From NCBI RefSeq assembly GCF_041381155.1, contig NC_091135.1:58688567-58752566 (forward strand): a DNA stretch of 64,000 bases, read 5' to 3'. Under the pieces are notes generated by a model, which was not told the DNA's origin, ran no database searches, and saw only the letters and a program-made list of their open reading frames with translations. This DNA is from Argopecten irradians. Taxonomy: Eukaryota; Mollusca; Bivalvia; Pectinida; Pectinidae. The position numbers and the translations under genes were made by a program. How positions within the stretch are numbered: position 1 is the first letter of the stretch; each line of letters begins with the position of its first letter. Below are positions 23,617 to 34,541 of this stretch, piece by piece.

Positions 23617-25736
23617 AATGCAGAGGTATTTCAATGAAATCATAATGTGGATTAATAAACAATCATAAGGTAAGGCCGAAAATATATTGTTATCTCTCCT
23701 AACAAAAAAAACTATCAACCACAGAAATATTTTTGTAAGATCCGATATATGTAGACATATCAGTATTGAAGTTTAATTTTTGTGACACAGGGACATTATA
23801 TCATAAGCCTTTATCCTGTTTTACAGTTGAACTACATTTTATAATAACATGCGTATATATTAACGATAGGCTTTGACTACTGTAACCTAACAGTAGTAAT
23901 ATAGGCGTGTCTTTATACAAAATGGACTGATACTTATTATGTTACTTATGGAGTGATAGGACAGCAGAAATCATCGAACAGTTAACTGTTTAATCTTCTG
24001 ATGTCAGCATCAGGGAATATGTCATTCTTGAAACTTCCTTCCCTTTCTCTCTCTCTTCCTCCTCCCCACCCCTCCTATCTGTATATCTTTCTGTGCCTGT
24101 GATCTGCCTTCTCTCTCTCTTCCTCCTCCCCACCCCTCCTATCTGTATATCTTTCTGTGCCTGTGATCTGCCTTCTCTCTCTCTTCCTCCTCCCCACCCC
24201 TCCTATCTGTATATCTTTCTGTGCCTGTGATCTGCCTTCTCTCTCTCTTCCTCCTCCCCACCCCTCCTATCTGTATATCTTTCTGTGCCTGTGATCTGCC
24301 TTCTCTCTCTCTTCCTCCTCCCCACCCCTCCTATCTGTATATCTTTCTGTGCCTGTGATCTGCCTTCTCTCTCTCTTCCTCCTCCCCACCCTCCTATCTG
24401 TATATCTTTCTGTGCCTGTGATCTGCCTTCTCTCTCTCTTCCTCCTCCCCACCCCTCCTATCTGTATATCTTTCTGTGCCTGTGATTTTTTGCCTTCTCT
24501 CTCTCTTCCTCCTCCCCACCCCTCCTATCTGTATATCTTTCTGTGCCTGTGATCTGCCTTCTCTCTCTCTTCCTCCTCCCCACCCCTCCTATCTGTATAT
24601 CTTTCTGAGTCTGTGATCTGCCTTCTCTCTCTCTTCCTCCTCCCCACCTTTCCTATCTGTATATCTTTCTGTGCCTGTGATCTGCCTTCTCTCTCTCTTC
24701 CTCCTCCCCACCCCTCCTATCTGTATATCTTTCTGTGCCTGTGATCTGCCTTCTCTCTCTCTTCCTCCTCCCCACCCCTCCTATCTGTATATCTTTCTGT
24801 GCCTGTGATCTGCCTTCTCTCTCTCTTCCTCCTCCCCACCCCTCCTATCTGTATATCTTTCTGTGCCTGTGATCTGCCTTCTCTCTCTCTTCCTCCTCCC
24901 CACCCCTCCTATCTGTATATCTTTCTGTGCCTGTGATCTGCCTTCTCTCTCTCTTCCTCCTCCCCACCCCTCCTATCTGTATATCTTTCTGTGCCTGTGA
25001 TCTGCCTTCTCTCTCTCTTCCTCCTCCCCACCCCTCCTATCTGTATATCTTTCTGTGCCTGTGATCTGCCTTCTCTCTCTCTTCCTCCTCCCCACCCCTC
25101 CTATCTGTATATCTTTCTGTGCCTGTGATCTGCCTTCTCTCTCTCTTCCTCCTCCCCACCCCTCCTATCTGTATATCTTTCTGTGCCTGTTATCTGCCTT
25201 CTCTCTCTCTTCCTCCTCCCCCCCCTCCTCCTATCTGTATATCTTTCTGTGTCTGTGATCTGCCTTCTCTCTCTTCCTCCTCCCCACCCCTCCTATCTGT
25301 ATATCTTTCTGTGTCTGTGATCTGCCTTCTCTCTCTCTTCCTCCTCCCCACCCTTCCTATCTGTATATCTTTCTGTGCCTGTGATCTGCCTTCTCTCTCT
25401 CTTCCTCCTCCCCACCCCTCCTATCTGTATATCTTTCTGTGCCTGTGATCTGCCTTCTCCATCTATTTCTCCCTTTCCAAAATGTAAATATATAGTCATC
25501 ATCTTAATGTGTACAAACGTTTTTAGAAACTGTATTGAGATAGGGCTTAAAATAAGTTGGACAACTTCCCATTGTATATACATTTGTACATTTACTTGAA
25601 CAATAAAATATGTTTAAATCAATACTTATGTTTATTTACAGTTTAATGACAGTGGCTATTGTGGTTATTGGACTAGAGGCGTCCATTAGTACCATCCTGA
25701 ACTTAGTCTTGTTGTACAGAGTGTCCAGCCAGAACA
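14180..25736 (+). CDS. NAGPA: N-acetylglucosamine-1-phosphodiester alpha-N-acetylglucosaminidase (uncovering enzyme), ten exons, both ends missing
   Basis: This Golgi membrane enzyme removes the covering GlcNAc and exposes mannose-6-phosphate on lysosomal hydrolases. Exons: 14180-14546, 17113-17206, 18319-18449, 19015-19123, 19568-19696, 20408-20610, 20890-21066, 22184-22303, 22755-22827, 25642-25736. All have AG/GT borders and the phases agree throughout. Family motifs appear in order: 'TLSVLEP', 'MNAGFF', 'SGGIQNVHFGI', 'QLVSGVIWLI', the glycine-rich 'NLDGGGSSS', 'RCPRTVSTVLCIHEP', then EGF-like cysteine-rich modules (exons 6-8) and a hydrophobic membrane span in exon 10. About 499 codons are visible, against 515 residues in the human enzyme. 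The signal-peptide exon upstream and the cytoplasmic-tail exon downstream were not located; a weak candidate for the latter begins at 26008. Exon 14180-14546 needs one extra base near 14421-14423 to keep frame. Identification is strong; intactness is uncertain. Confidence 0.9.
15060..15900 (+). mobile_element. Truncated, internally deleted non-LTR retrotransposon (LINE)
   Basis: From about 15090 a frame reads like the start of a LINE reverse transcriptase domain ('YWRLVKRLMK', 'IPTLVDPESDS', 'KANVLINYFC'). It jumps near 15275 to a C-terminal zinc-knuckle-like segment ('CIRGHKCESAYHFSQC', 'LRNLNVDLCF') ending with TAG near 15402. The catalytic middle is missing. The tail runs to 'aataaaccttgag' near 15900. 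A jockey/CR1-type origin is inferred from the motif style. It lies in the first visible NAGPA intron, same strand. Confidence 0.65.
15661..15834 (+). repeat. 57-bp tandem repeat, three copies
   Basis: 'attatcaatcattatatatc' recurs at 15664, 15721 and 15778, exactly 57 bp apart and nearly identical. It lies in the 3' tail of the LINE remnant. Confidence 0.9.
15901..17112 (+). other. NAGPA intron; no further feature recognised
   Basis: AT-rich intron sequence between the LINE remnant and the exon at 17113. I see no gene or repeat in it. Confidence 0.4.
17812..17936 (-). CDS. Possible orphan exon, cysteine-containing, antisense in a NAGPA intron
   Basis: On the minus strand 'catactcag' precedes 17936 and 'gtatgtcc' follows 17812, giving a 125-bp open exon (phase 1 in, phase 0 out). 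It is richer in GC than the surrounding intron. The peptide includes 'VECTNHLLGESRVNKN' and 'YKLNCDCINYGCTVQ'. The spacing of cysteines suggests a small secreted-type domain but I do not recognise a family. Partner exons were not found, so it may be a stray exon, a nested gene or chance. Confidence 0.35.
18932..19014 (+). repeat. Duplicated 3' splice-site segment of NAGPA exon 4
   Basis: 'tatcaccgtatgaatgtttt' and the following '(c)taccctag' occur twice, the second copy ending at the acceptor used for exon 19015. The first copy also ends in 'ccctag' (18971-18976), giving a decoy acceptor about 38 bp upstream. Confidence 0.65.
19800..20250 (+). mobile_element. SINE-like dispersed repeat copy A
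   Basis: It shares with 38845-39330 a run of motifs in the same order: 'aaaggcgac', 'cttcctaa', 'tcacttttggcc', 'tctataaaagtggtagt' and 'gtgggacgaccag(t)ttgccc'. It ends with 'aaatgaccctg' and 'aataggacgtta', the tail also seen in the SINE at 50280. It lies in a NAGPA intron. Confidence 0.6.
21719..21837. repeat. Short foldback with perfect 17-bp arms
   Basis: 'atggcttaattatagtg' (21719-21735) is matched by 'cactataattaagccat' (21821-21837). It lies in a NAGPA intron, just before a 'tatatagatatatatatc' stretch at about 21870. Confidence 0.7.
22828..24029 (+). other. NAGPA last intron, 5' part; poly-A run
   Basis: Mostly unremarkable AT-rich sequence. A run of about 32 A lies at 23584-23615, possibly the tail of an old retroposed copy, but no body is recognisable. 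Confidence 0.5.
24030..25470. repeat. 64-bp pyrimidine-rich minisatellite, about 22 copies
   Basis: The unit begins 'ctgccttctctctctcttcc', continues with a 'tcctccccacccctcc' core and ends 'tttctgtgcctgtgat'. Copies are close to identical with few substitutions and small indels (for example near 24485 and 25215). The plus strand is almost purely pyrimidine over half of each unit. It fills the intron before the NAGPA transmembrane exon. Confidence 0.97.
25642..25736 (+). CDS. NAGPA: NAGPA transmembrane exon
   Basis: Acceptor 'tttatttacag' lies before it and donor 'gtacgt' at 25737. It encodes a hydrophobic stretch beginning 'LMTVAIVVIG' and ending near 'LVLLYRVSSQN', which fits the single type I membrane span of the family. 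It is split from the previous exon by a 2.8-kb intron filled with a pyrimidine satellite. The tail exon that should follow (phase 1) was not identified. Confidence 0.75.
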
Positions 25737-27030
25737 GTACGTCAAATGAAAGATATAAACAACCATAAATATCCTGACAAATATTTGCATGTTTAAGAAA
25801 AAGATGAGCATAATACATGTAGTACACTGTATTTTTTAAATCGTTATAATATGTGTGCTGTTTTGTTAAAAGTCCACTACCCATCCAAAACAAACATTAA
25901 AGGTTTCCTAAAAACAAAAAGGATATAAGAACTTTTGTATTAATGGCCTAAGATGAGGTTACAACACCAAACGAATGCAATATTCCATGCGTGATATATA
26001 GTAACAGTGAAGATTGATTTCGCTGTTTTGCCGTTTGACGTTGAAAGTCAATCAATGCGTAGTAATAAGGACGATGGCGGGAAACATAAGACGACCCGCG
26101 TTATGAAAATTAACATTAAATTTATCTTAAATAAATTGTTAGAATGCGATGATAAGTGTAGTATAAGCGGTAAGCTAATAACCTTTGCGTCTTTCTAAAA
26201 TTATTAATCTCATTTTACTTTCTTATCTTAAACATTAAAAGCTGTTTCGGAAAGGTAGTCGACATTTACTTAAGGTTTGTTGAATGATACTTTCTAGTAT
26301 CTATATATGGATTTTATGCTCGCAATGTTAAAGCATAGTAATTCAACGGCAATATAAACAACAGAACAGAAACAATAAAATGAACAAATATAAAGTTTTT
26401 ATTGGGTACAGGCCCACTCTCCTCAGTTTATACTGTTTTTTGAACAGGCAATGCTAAAAATGTAAAATTATCGGTTGTTAGTACGATAGCTAACTTATCC
26501 CCAAATTAGATATATGTTCGTGAAAGAAAACTCTTTCATTATGATTTGTGATTAATTTAAATGCTCGGCTTGAATGGCTTACATTGTATCTCTGAATCAT
26601 CGTTCCAATGTTGTTACCTTATACAAACTTTTAATAAAATATGGAATATTGAACCGTTTTCTGTCTTTTTCCTTTTTCCATTATGTTGATTTATTATATT
26701 TCAGTATAATATACCAATGCTCTGTCAACATTTGTTCAGAGTGTCTATTAAATACGATGACATGTACTCATTAATCAAGTATCATCTTACCTATCCATTT
26801 GGACGTATGGCGTAGGTTGTTTTTATTATCTTAGATTGCATGGCGTCCAAATTTGGATTATAACCACCATCAACTTTATCATATCATTACATACATGTAA
26901 TAGGGTGGCAACGTTTTAAAAATAATTTAAATATTAAAGGAATGAATTTATGTGTGTTGGCGCGGTATTTCACCATCACATATCTGTTAACTTTTCTGAG
27001 ACGGCAATAGGTAGCTGCTTATTTCCGTTG
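25737..27030. other. Downstream of NAGPA exon 10; no sure feature
   Basis: The missing NAGPA tail may lie here. One weak candidate begins after 'gtaacag' at 26008. In the right phase it opens a charged frame to 26198 with a possible donor at 26170, but it has no polypyrimidine tract and no recognisable tail motif. Confidence 0.25.
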
Positions 27031-27034
27031 ATAA

Positions 27035-27165
27035 TGGCGCTAAAGAATTATATCCACCGCTACGTCATTACAGCGGGAAGATTACAAAGGGTTACGTTCC
27101 ATCACCACTGGAGATATTAGTCCCGCACAAACATTATCGGGTATCACGTGGTACATGGATTAGTG
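27035..27165. mobile_element. Partial copy of the 51648 MITE family
   Basis: 'agtcccgcacaaac' followed by 'attatcgggtatcacgtggtac' matches the right inverted repeat of the element at 51648-51854, and 'atcaccactggagatatt' matches its interior. The left end is degraded. Confidence 0.65.
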
Positions 27166-27275
27166 TCATTTTGGTGTTTTTGTCACAAAATTGTCGACAT
27201 TAAAGCAGATTTATAAAATTTAATCACTCTATGTTCATGTTTAAAGAATAAACTTTATATTAGGCAAAAAAAGTC

Positions 27276-27490
27276 TGTTTAGGGTTAAATTGGCAAAAAA
27301 ATAGGGTCGGTCAGTCGGGAGAATTTTTTTTAGAATTTATTTTAGTGTCTTTCACTCTAAAATGATGGCCGGAACCGGAGTCGGAGATCGAAATCCCAAC
27401 TTTTTTAAATGTTTTTTTTTCGTAGAAAAGTGGAAACAACATTAGGGTCGGGGAAAATAAATTAGGGTTGGTCGGGTAACCCTAAACACA
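27276..27490. mobile_element. ~215-bp MITE with 'tgtttagggtta' ends
   Basis: It begins 'tgtttagggttaaattggc' and ends 'gggtaaccctaaacaca'. 'tagggtcggtcagtcggg' on the left faces 'ttagggttggtcgggtaacc' on the right. It has a purine-rich interior and no coding capacity. Confidence 0.6.
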
Positions 27491-29180
27491 CATATTTTCT
27501 TTTTGGTCTAACGTACATGTATTCTGCTGGATAATGCTGGTATAATCAATCAATATGCATTATTTTCATTTAAAATGTCAATAATTTGATGAACAAATAT
27601 AAAAGAAGGATTCATAATTTACAGAATTGTTTACAATAGAATAAATAGATAAATAATTATCTTTTGGATATATTAGGAAACAATATTGTCGATATGATTA
27701 ATTATTCTTACAACAATAATTAATAACCCACATTTATCATAAATTATCATATTCACAACTGTAAGATACATTCATCTCCTACTCTTTGTAAAATATAGTT
27801 TCCCGTTTAACTGACAGACTCAACTCTTTCAGAATCAATTATTAGTATGTAAATGCGATGTACATGTAAACAGTAGAAAATGGAAATAACTGCCTGTGAT
27901 ATATTATACATTTATTTTTGAATAGACAAGAATACATTAGAGTTATAATCATTGTATTTGATTAATAGGAATTATTTCAAGAGCTTTGCAAGTAGATATG
28001 GTTGGCATGTTTATCTAACGATCATGTACTATCTATATGAACGATGCATTTTTACTGTCAATTTTAAGAATTGGGTGTGTTACTGTTTTGTTTTTTCATT
28101 CATAACCAAATTAATTAAGAAAATGTCTATGGGTTCTGCCCCCTTATATAAGGTTGTTAAAGCAAGTGCTTGTTGAAATAGGACTGTTTTCGTAGTATAC
28201 CTCGTTTTTTTTATTGATATTTAAAACTCTATGGGAAGTTTAATCTATACAACAAACTTTTGATCGAACAATAACAAAGGCAAGACCGGACCTAGATTAC
28301 TATGTACATTTGGTGAATACTACCTTAAATACATTGCTTTGATGAAATTTTAAAACCTTACGTCTCAGCTGGGAGATGTCGGATTAATTACTAACCTATT
28401 CAAACTAGCATATATATATAATTGTAACTGTAATCGATGGAAGTTTATCATATTACCAGTAGTGTTCTGATCGTACTGATCCGTACAACCAAAAACTTAC
28501 GACATATGCAAAAGGTACACGACGTGGTACCTCTGATGTTCAGATATTCTAGATTATATTATTCTTTTAAAATTCGCTACGGTAATATGTTAAATTAATG
28601 TATGTATTTCCGGTCGTGCGAAAGTACGACAGGCAGGTAAGAGGGGCCTCCTGCGGGAGGTTTATGGGTTTTTACAAATGAATGGGAAATTGTGGAAGAT
28701 ATGCATACTCAAGTTATGGTAAGTATTACATCACGAAAAAATGGTTTTACAAAAAAAACTAAAATTTATATATATGATATGATAACGAACATTTTATCCA
28801 ACGAATTTGACAGTTACACAATCCTTCAACACTTGGTCTGTCCTTGTTCACAAACAAAAGCAAATATTTTCACAGCTACGTGAAGTCTGTTTAAGACGGC
28901 TTATCATAGATCAAACCACCTGGTTTTAAAAATGAGCTGTTTTTTTCTTTTCTTCTTGTTGATTGTTTATTGGTATGCTCACTTTAAAAAACAAAAAGGA
29001 AAACAAAATAGCTCGTTTTAGAGACAGTTGAATCGATATAGGCTAATAATGGATTGGATCATTTTCATTCGAGTGTCGATCACATTGGTTGTTGGGACGA
29101 CTGAACAATATAACGCAACATTGCCTGTGCCTCTTGCAGTATTGAAGGCATATTTACAGAAAATCGAATTTCAAAGCAGA
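27491..29180. other. AT-rich intergenic DNA
   Basis: No gene recognised. On the minus strand AATAAA (28966-28971) lies about 210 bp past the stop of the gene that ends at 29181 and could be its poly(A) signal. Confidence 0.35.
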
Positions 29181-32100
29181 TTAACACAAACTAGTGTCCT
29201 TGTCATGATGTTTTCGTTTTTGTGGTCTCGTTCTATAACTTGGTGGAGTAGTTTTATTATGATAAAGGTATCTGACCAACTGAAAAACATCCGGAATGAC
29301 GATCAACGAGATACTCAAGGCTAGAAGGATCGCTCCGACTACCCCTATCACCTGTGCAGAAGGTCTGTCATCTCTAGCACTGATCTTCTTACGACCAGAG
29401 GACGAAAGGGATAATCTATCCACCGCCAGTTCGGCCTTCAGTTCCGCGACTATACAATTGACATCATTCTGTGTACAGACAGTGGTGGACTCCGTGGAAG
29501 TTGTGGATGATCGAGGAAAAGGGGTTTGGTCAGACGACACGACTGATGTAGACCGGTTAGAGGTCTCATTGTGTATTGTCGTGGTAGAGGTGTAGTCTGT
29601 ACTGTTCACGAACGTCACACCTGCCATTCAGAACATGTGATCATTATGGATACACAGGATGCATTTTGTCTATTCTACATGTACACACTAAAGGGTTAGG
29701 GCTTAATTACCTTCAACAGACAATAATTTGACCAAGCTTAAATGCCTTGTCTTATCCGACTTAACACTACGTATACAGCTTACCTCAGTGTTTGGAACAC
29801 ACATACATTCTACAAATGAAATGAGTTTAGCTATTTATTTAACATTAAAGCAATGCATATCGTTTGCTTAATGAAGATGACTAAAAGACAAAACTCATTG
29901 GCTTCACTATTAGATGATTGTAATTGGGATAATATAAAAAAGAAACAATGATATTGAAGAATTTCTATGGGATTATATAATCAGATTTTTAAAAACCTAA
30001 ATTGTTACATAAATTATCACTGAGATGATAATTAGTTCATGTATAATTATTTCACTATTACCCTTTTGTATTATCCATGTAGCGTCAGAGCTTGAAAGAA
30101 ATCCAACGTATTCAACTTCGGACAACATCGTTAAGTTGTTACTCACCGTTTAATTATGTGGGGTGGGATTTTTTTTCGGAAAAATTACGATATTTAAAAA
30201 TATTCTCCGTTTAATATAAATTCATTACTCTAAAATATTTGTTATTAAGTATATATGCATCCATAATACAGATGTAATCAATATTGCATCGCACCACATG
30301 TCTTGCTTCAACATGTCCCCATCTGGGTCCATCTTAGTATACATGGTTTATTGGGAAAATGGCGATATTTAAAAAATAATTTTATGTGTTTTATATGAAT
30401 TTTTCACTAAAAAATATTTGTTATTAAGTATATATGCACTAATAATGCGGATGATATCAATATTACATCGCATCACATTTCCTGATTCAAAATGTACCCG
30501 ACTAAGTCCGTCTTCGTATCCGGGTCGTTTTTTTGGAAAAATCGCGGTATTTAGAAAAAATTTCATGCGATGAATATGAGTTGGGTCTAAGTTTGTATAC
30601 GATTTTTAGCCCACCATCATCAGATGGTGGGCTATTCAAATCGCCTTTCGTCCGTGGTCCGTGGTCCGTCCGTCCGTCCTTCCGTCCGTCCGTCCTTCCG
30701 TCCGTCCGTCCGTCCGTCCGTTAACAATTCTTGTTACCGCTATTTCTCAGAAAGTACTGAAGGGATCTTTCTCAAATTTCATATGTAGGTTCCCCTAGGA
30801 CCCTAGTTGTGCATATTGCATTTTGCGACCGATCGGTCAACAAGATGGCCGACAGGCGGCCATCTTGGATTTTGATAGTTAAAGTTTGTTACCGCTATTT
30901 CTCAAAAAGTGCTGAAGGGATCTTTCTCAAATTTCATATGTAGGTTCCCCTAGGACCCTAGTTGTGCATATTGCATTTCGGGACCAATCGGTCAACAAGA
31001 TGGCCGACAGGCGGCCATCTTGGATTTTATTAGTTAAAGGTTGTTACCGCTATTTCTCAAAAAGTGCTGAAGGGATCTTTCTCAAATTTCATATACAGGT
31101 TCCCCCAGGACCCTAGTTGTGCATATTGCATTTTGGGACCGATCAGTCAACAAGATGGCCGACAGGCGGCCATCTTGGATTTTGATAGTTAAAGTTTGTT
31201 ACCGCTATTTCTCAAAAAGAACTGAAGGGATCTTTCTCAAATTTCATATGTAGGTTCACCTAGGACCCTAGTTGTGCATATTGCATTTTGGGACCGATCA
31301 GTCAACAAGATGGCCGACAGGCGGCCATCTTGGATTTTGATAGTTAAAGTTTGTTACAGCTATTTCTCAAAAAGAACTGAAGGGATCTTTCTCAAATTTC
31401 ATATGTAGGTTCACCTAGGACTCTAGTTGTGCATATTGCATTTTGGGACCGATCGGTGAACAAGATGGCCGACAGGCGGCCATCTTGGATTTTGATAGTT
31501 TAAGTTTGTTACTGCTATTTCTCAAAAAGAACTGAAGAGATCTTTCTCAAATTTCATATATAGGTTCCCTAGGGCCCTAGTTGTGTATGTTGCATTTTGG
31601 GACCGATCGGTGAACAAAATGGCCGACAGGCGGCCATCTTGGATTTTGATAGTTTAAATTTGTTACCGCTATTTCTCAAAAAGTACTGAAGGGATCTTTC
31701 TCAAATTTCATATGTAGGTTCCCCTAGAACCCTAGTTGTGCATATTGCATTTAAGGACTGCTCCATAATGCTTTTTGGGACTGATCGGTAAAAAAGATGG
31801 CCAACCGGCCGCCATCTTAGATTTCATTGTTGAAGTTTGTTACCACTTTTTCTTAGAAAGTACTATAGCGATCTGTCTCAAATTTTATATGTAGTGTGTT
31901 TGAAAAAGTTTGAAAAGCAGGGAAAAGATCCTCTTTCCATTTTCAGACATAAATCATTCTTTGGTGGGCGCCAAGATCCCTCTGGGATCTCTTGTTAAAG
32001 GATTATCTGGTATTTAAGACATATTTTCATTAGTTTAGTACTTTTGTTTGATAATTTGAACATATGCATGCTATTTAAAGATGCTCCACCGCCGACAGAG

Positions 32101-34541
32101 CAAAAATGATACTCATCATTTGGACAATAATTGGTGTTTAATCGTGTTTATATATGTCTAAATCACACACACACAAAAAAATCATATAATATAATTTGTT
32201 TTGCTTTGGTGCATGCGCAATCAGTACTTCATTTCATATAGGATAGAGTACCACGGATTTTTTTCGGGATGCAATTATTTATTTTTCAATATTTTTGTCT
32301 TGAAGTAAAATGAGAAACTCAAACTTTTCAATGGTGGTAATGGTGTAAAGTAATAACTTTTGTAACTGAAGAAAAATACTAATTCGTCTGTTCCTGTTTT
32401 TGAAAGAGAAAAAAAAAACTTTTTGTCAGCGGTGAAGCATCTTTAAAAGAAAATGCGCAATGAAAAATTGTCCTAAGTTGAAAGACAATCGGAATCAAGA
32501 GACGTTGGAGAGTCGCCGTACGCGTAGATGTACAGACTTGGGTTTGTAATAATCAGCTTCTATATGGAATGCATAGTAATGGGATAAATATATAAGAAGA
32601 TGTTTATATTTATTATTTATAATAAACATTCCTCTTTATTCCTCCAAATAGAAGAGTTCCATAGAATGAACAAAATTTAACATGACAAAGAAGAAAACAA
32701 ATAAAAGTGGAAAATCAACGTACAAGAAACGTAAACAAAAAAAGTATTTATATGTATTTCTTCAAGAAAAACACCTTTATGACAAAGGCAAAATACCTTT
32801 GTCATGAGGGTTTTTTCTTGAAGAAATATATGATGAATATACAAAGAACATTTTTTGAACTTTCTATATATATATATATACATGTATAAGCAATTTTACA
32901 TTTTTTTTACATTGACAAAAAGTGAACTGGATATATATATACTTGTAAACGTAGCAATAAAACGATGAACCAAATATCCATATTAAGTGATACAATATTA
33001 TGTGAACCTTACAGTTTAGACACAAGCTTTGAAAAAAGAAATATTATGTTAGAGCACTTGAAGAACTAAATGAAAAATAACTTATTGAAATGTTAGTGCT
33101 GAGACTTTGTCAGCATGTATTTAAAAGTGTTTAAAATATTTTCATCAGTTTAAAACGATTTCTTTATTTAAAAACAACAAGAACACAAAAGGATGGAGTC
33201 AATTGTTAATTCATTTGAAAACATACATTGGTATATCAGTCAGCGGGAACGTGGATGAAAATGCAAGAAAAAAGAAACAACTATCTGTAACATTTAGATA
33301 AAGCTACATGATATAAAATACATAATATCAATATACACTAAATCATTTATTTTAAAAATCAGGTTAACCTCGATATATTTTAACACATGGATATAATATC
33401 TGTATACAGCACTCGTATACAGTAGACATGTCAGGACATATAGTTTGCTCTAAGTATAGACGAGTTATCTATCTTTACGGGCCCCACCAGCGCCGGTCCT
33501 AGTGAGGGACAGCTCAGCTGTTTGATGCCACTCCATTTTTTACCAAATTGATCACATGATGAGTACTATTGATAACTGTCCAATATAGAGATTTCCTAAT
33601 TGATATTACCTCAGTAAAATGCTGGAAATTCGCTGGTACCAATGAAACACAACGGGTTATCCTTTTCATAAGAACGTTTTATCAAGATTTCTAAATGAAA
33701 CATAATGTGCTACAATTGCAAACAATGTTATGATATGTTGACGGGCTTAAATGTTGTAGATTCATCACCATTGCCAGTTAAAGTCCATAATAGTCCTAAG
33801 GTATGAATGGGGCAGTAATGTTGACACATAAAGGAAAATAAATTACTTTGCTTAAAACTACATGTTCCAATGATAGAGAAATGTCTATTTCTGAGTGGTC
33901 TAAAGCATAAAACAAAATATTGTGTATGGAATCAATAAAGTACACAGAGACAAAGCATTGCAATAATATACTTGTAATTCTATCTTTTTTTTATTATTCT
34001 CACATTCATGTCACTAAGCAATCATAATCATATATCCAGAGAAAGTTCTGGACGTTCACTAATTCCATAAGCCGTCTTGTATTCATGCTATAATAAAGCC
34101 CTGTAGCTACGCGTAAATCATATTATAATAACTGTTTTAATGATTTCATATTTTGCCATACTTCCTATCATCCAAGTACATAGATTGTATTTCGGAGGAA
34201 TCCAAATTCCAACCATGTTCTGTAATGATTAACTGTCAAACAGCAACTGTTAACCAAGAATACAACGCACCAGCTACAATAAGCCCAATGATATTGAACA
34301 CGGATTCTTATGTCCAACAGTTGTTCAAATTTAATGGGCCGTATACACTGTGTGTGTAAGTGATACGTTTGTACCGCAATATGCAGGCGCATTAATAAAA
34401 TCGTGGCCTTGACAGACTAAAATGTGGTTTAAGTTCAATCCTAAACATCTCCCTCTGACCGAAAGTAAATATTAATAGATTCTTACCTTCATTTGTTTCT
34501 CGGCACAATTGCAGACACGCAAACAGAATTTGTAGCAACAT
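29181..34541 (-). CDS. Small single-pass membrane protein, two exons, C-terminal module shared with the FAMeT gene
   Basis: Exon 1 (34487-34541) encodes a signal peptide, 'MLLQILFACLQLCRETNE', and ends in phase 1 at the donor 'gtaaga'. Exon 2 (29181-29620) follows 'aatggcag' in phase 1. Together they give 164 codons before the stop. The mature part would be a Ser/Thr-rich stalk with N-glycosylation sequons ('NST', 'NET', 'NRS'), then 'CTQNDVNC', a polar segment 'SARDDRPSAQVIG', a membrane span and a short basic tail. The 'D-D-R-P-S-A-Q' motif before the span also occurs in the gene at 48027-62491 and, from general knowledge, in many bivalve membrane proteins. Function unknown; an extracellular receptor- or adhesin-like role is a guess. 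Another domain exon could be hidden in the 4.9-kb intron, but none was seen. The module is certain as an open frame; the join to exon 1 is inferred. Confidence 0.6.
30160..30585. repeat. ~180-bp tandem repeat, about 2.3 copies
   Basis: 'ttgttattaagtatatatgc' recurs at 30239 and 30418, with the surrounding 180 bp diverged but alignable. It lies in the intron of the small minus-strand gene. Confidence 0.7.
30608..31996. mobile_element. Nonautonomous element with 155-bp tandem repeats
   Basis: It opens with the hairpin 'agcccaccatcatcagatgg', then '(gtcc)n', and closes with 'ggtgggcgccaagatccc' and 'tctgggatctcttgtt'. Seven to eight internal copies start 'gttaccgctatttctca' at 30733, 30888, 31043, 31198, 31353, 31508 and 31662. 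Each holds the palindrome 'aagatggccgacaggcggcc' followed by 'atctt'. The same architecture of ends is widespread in bivalve genomes (general knowledge). Confidence 0.8.
31997..32750. other. AT-rich intron DNA; no feature recognised
   Basis: Nothing recognised between the 155-bp array and the hairpin at 32755. Confidence 0.35.
32755..32829. repeat. Strong hairpin, arms of about 36 bp
   Basis: 'atttcttcaagaaaaa' and 'atgacaaaggc' on the left are matched in inverse by 'acctttgtcatgaggg' and 'ttttttcttgaagaaat' on the right, with almost no loop. Likely a small foldback element. Confidence 0.75.
32830..34486. other. AT-rich intron DNA; no sure feature
   Basis: On the minus strand 34306-34236 a short hydrophobic frame ('SVFNIIGLIVAGALYSWL') ends at a stop. 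It could be the second span of a CD225-like protein or chance. Nothing else recognised. Confidence 0.25.

Noticed and set aside
24267..25583. Plus- and minus-strand reading frames across the 64-bp pyrimidine array
   Set aside because: They are open only because the unit lacks stops in some frames. The unit length is not a multiple of three and the peptide is low complexity.
29296..29595. Plus-strand frame opposite the small membrane-protein exon
   Set aside because: Shadow of the minus-strand exon; Val/Asp-rich antisense of a Thr/Ser-rich stalk.
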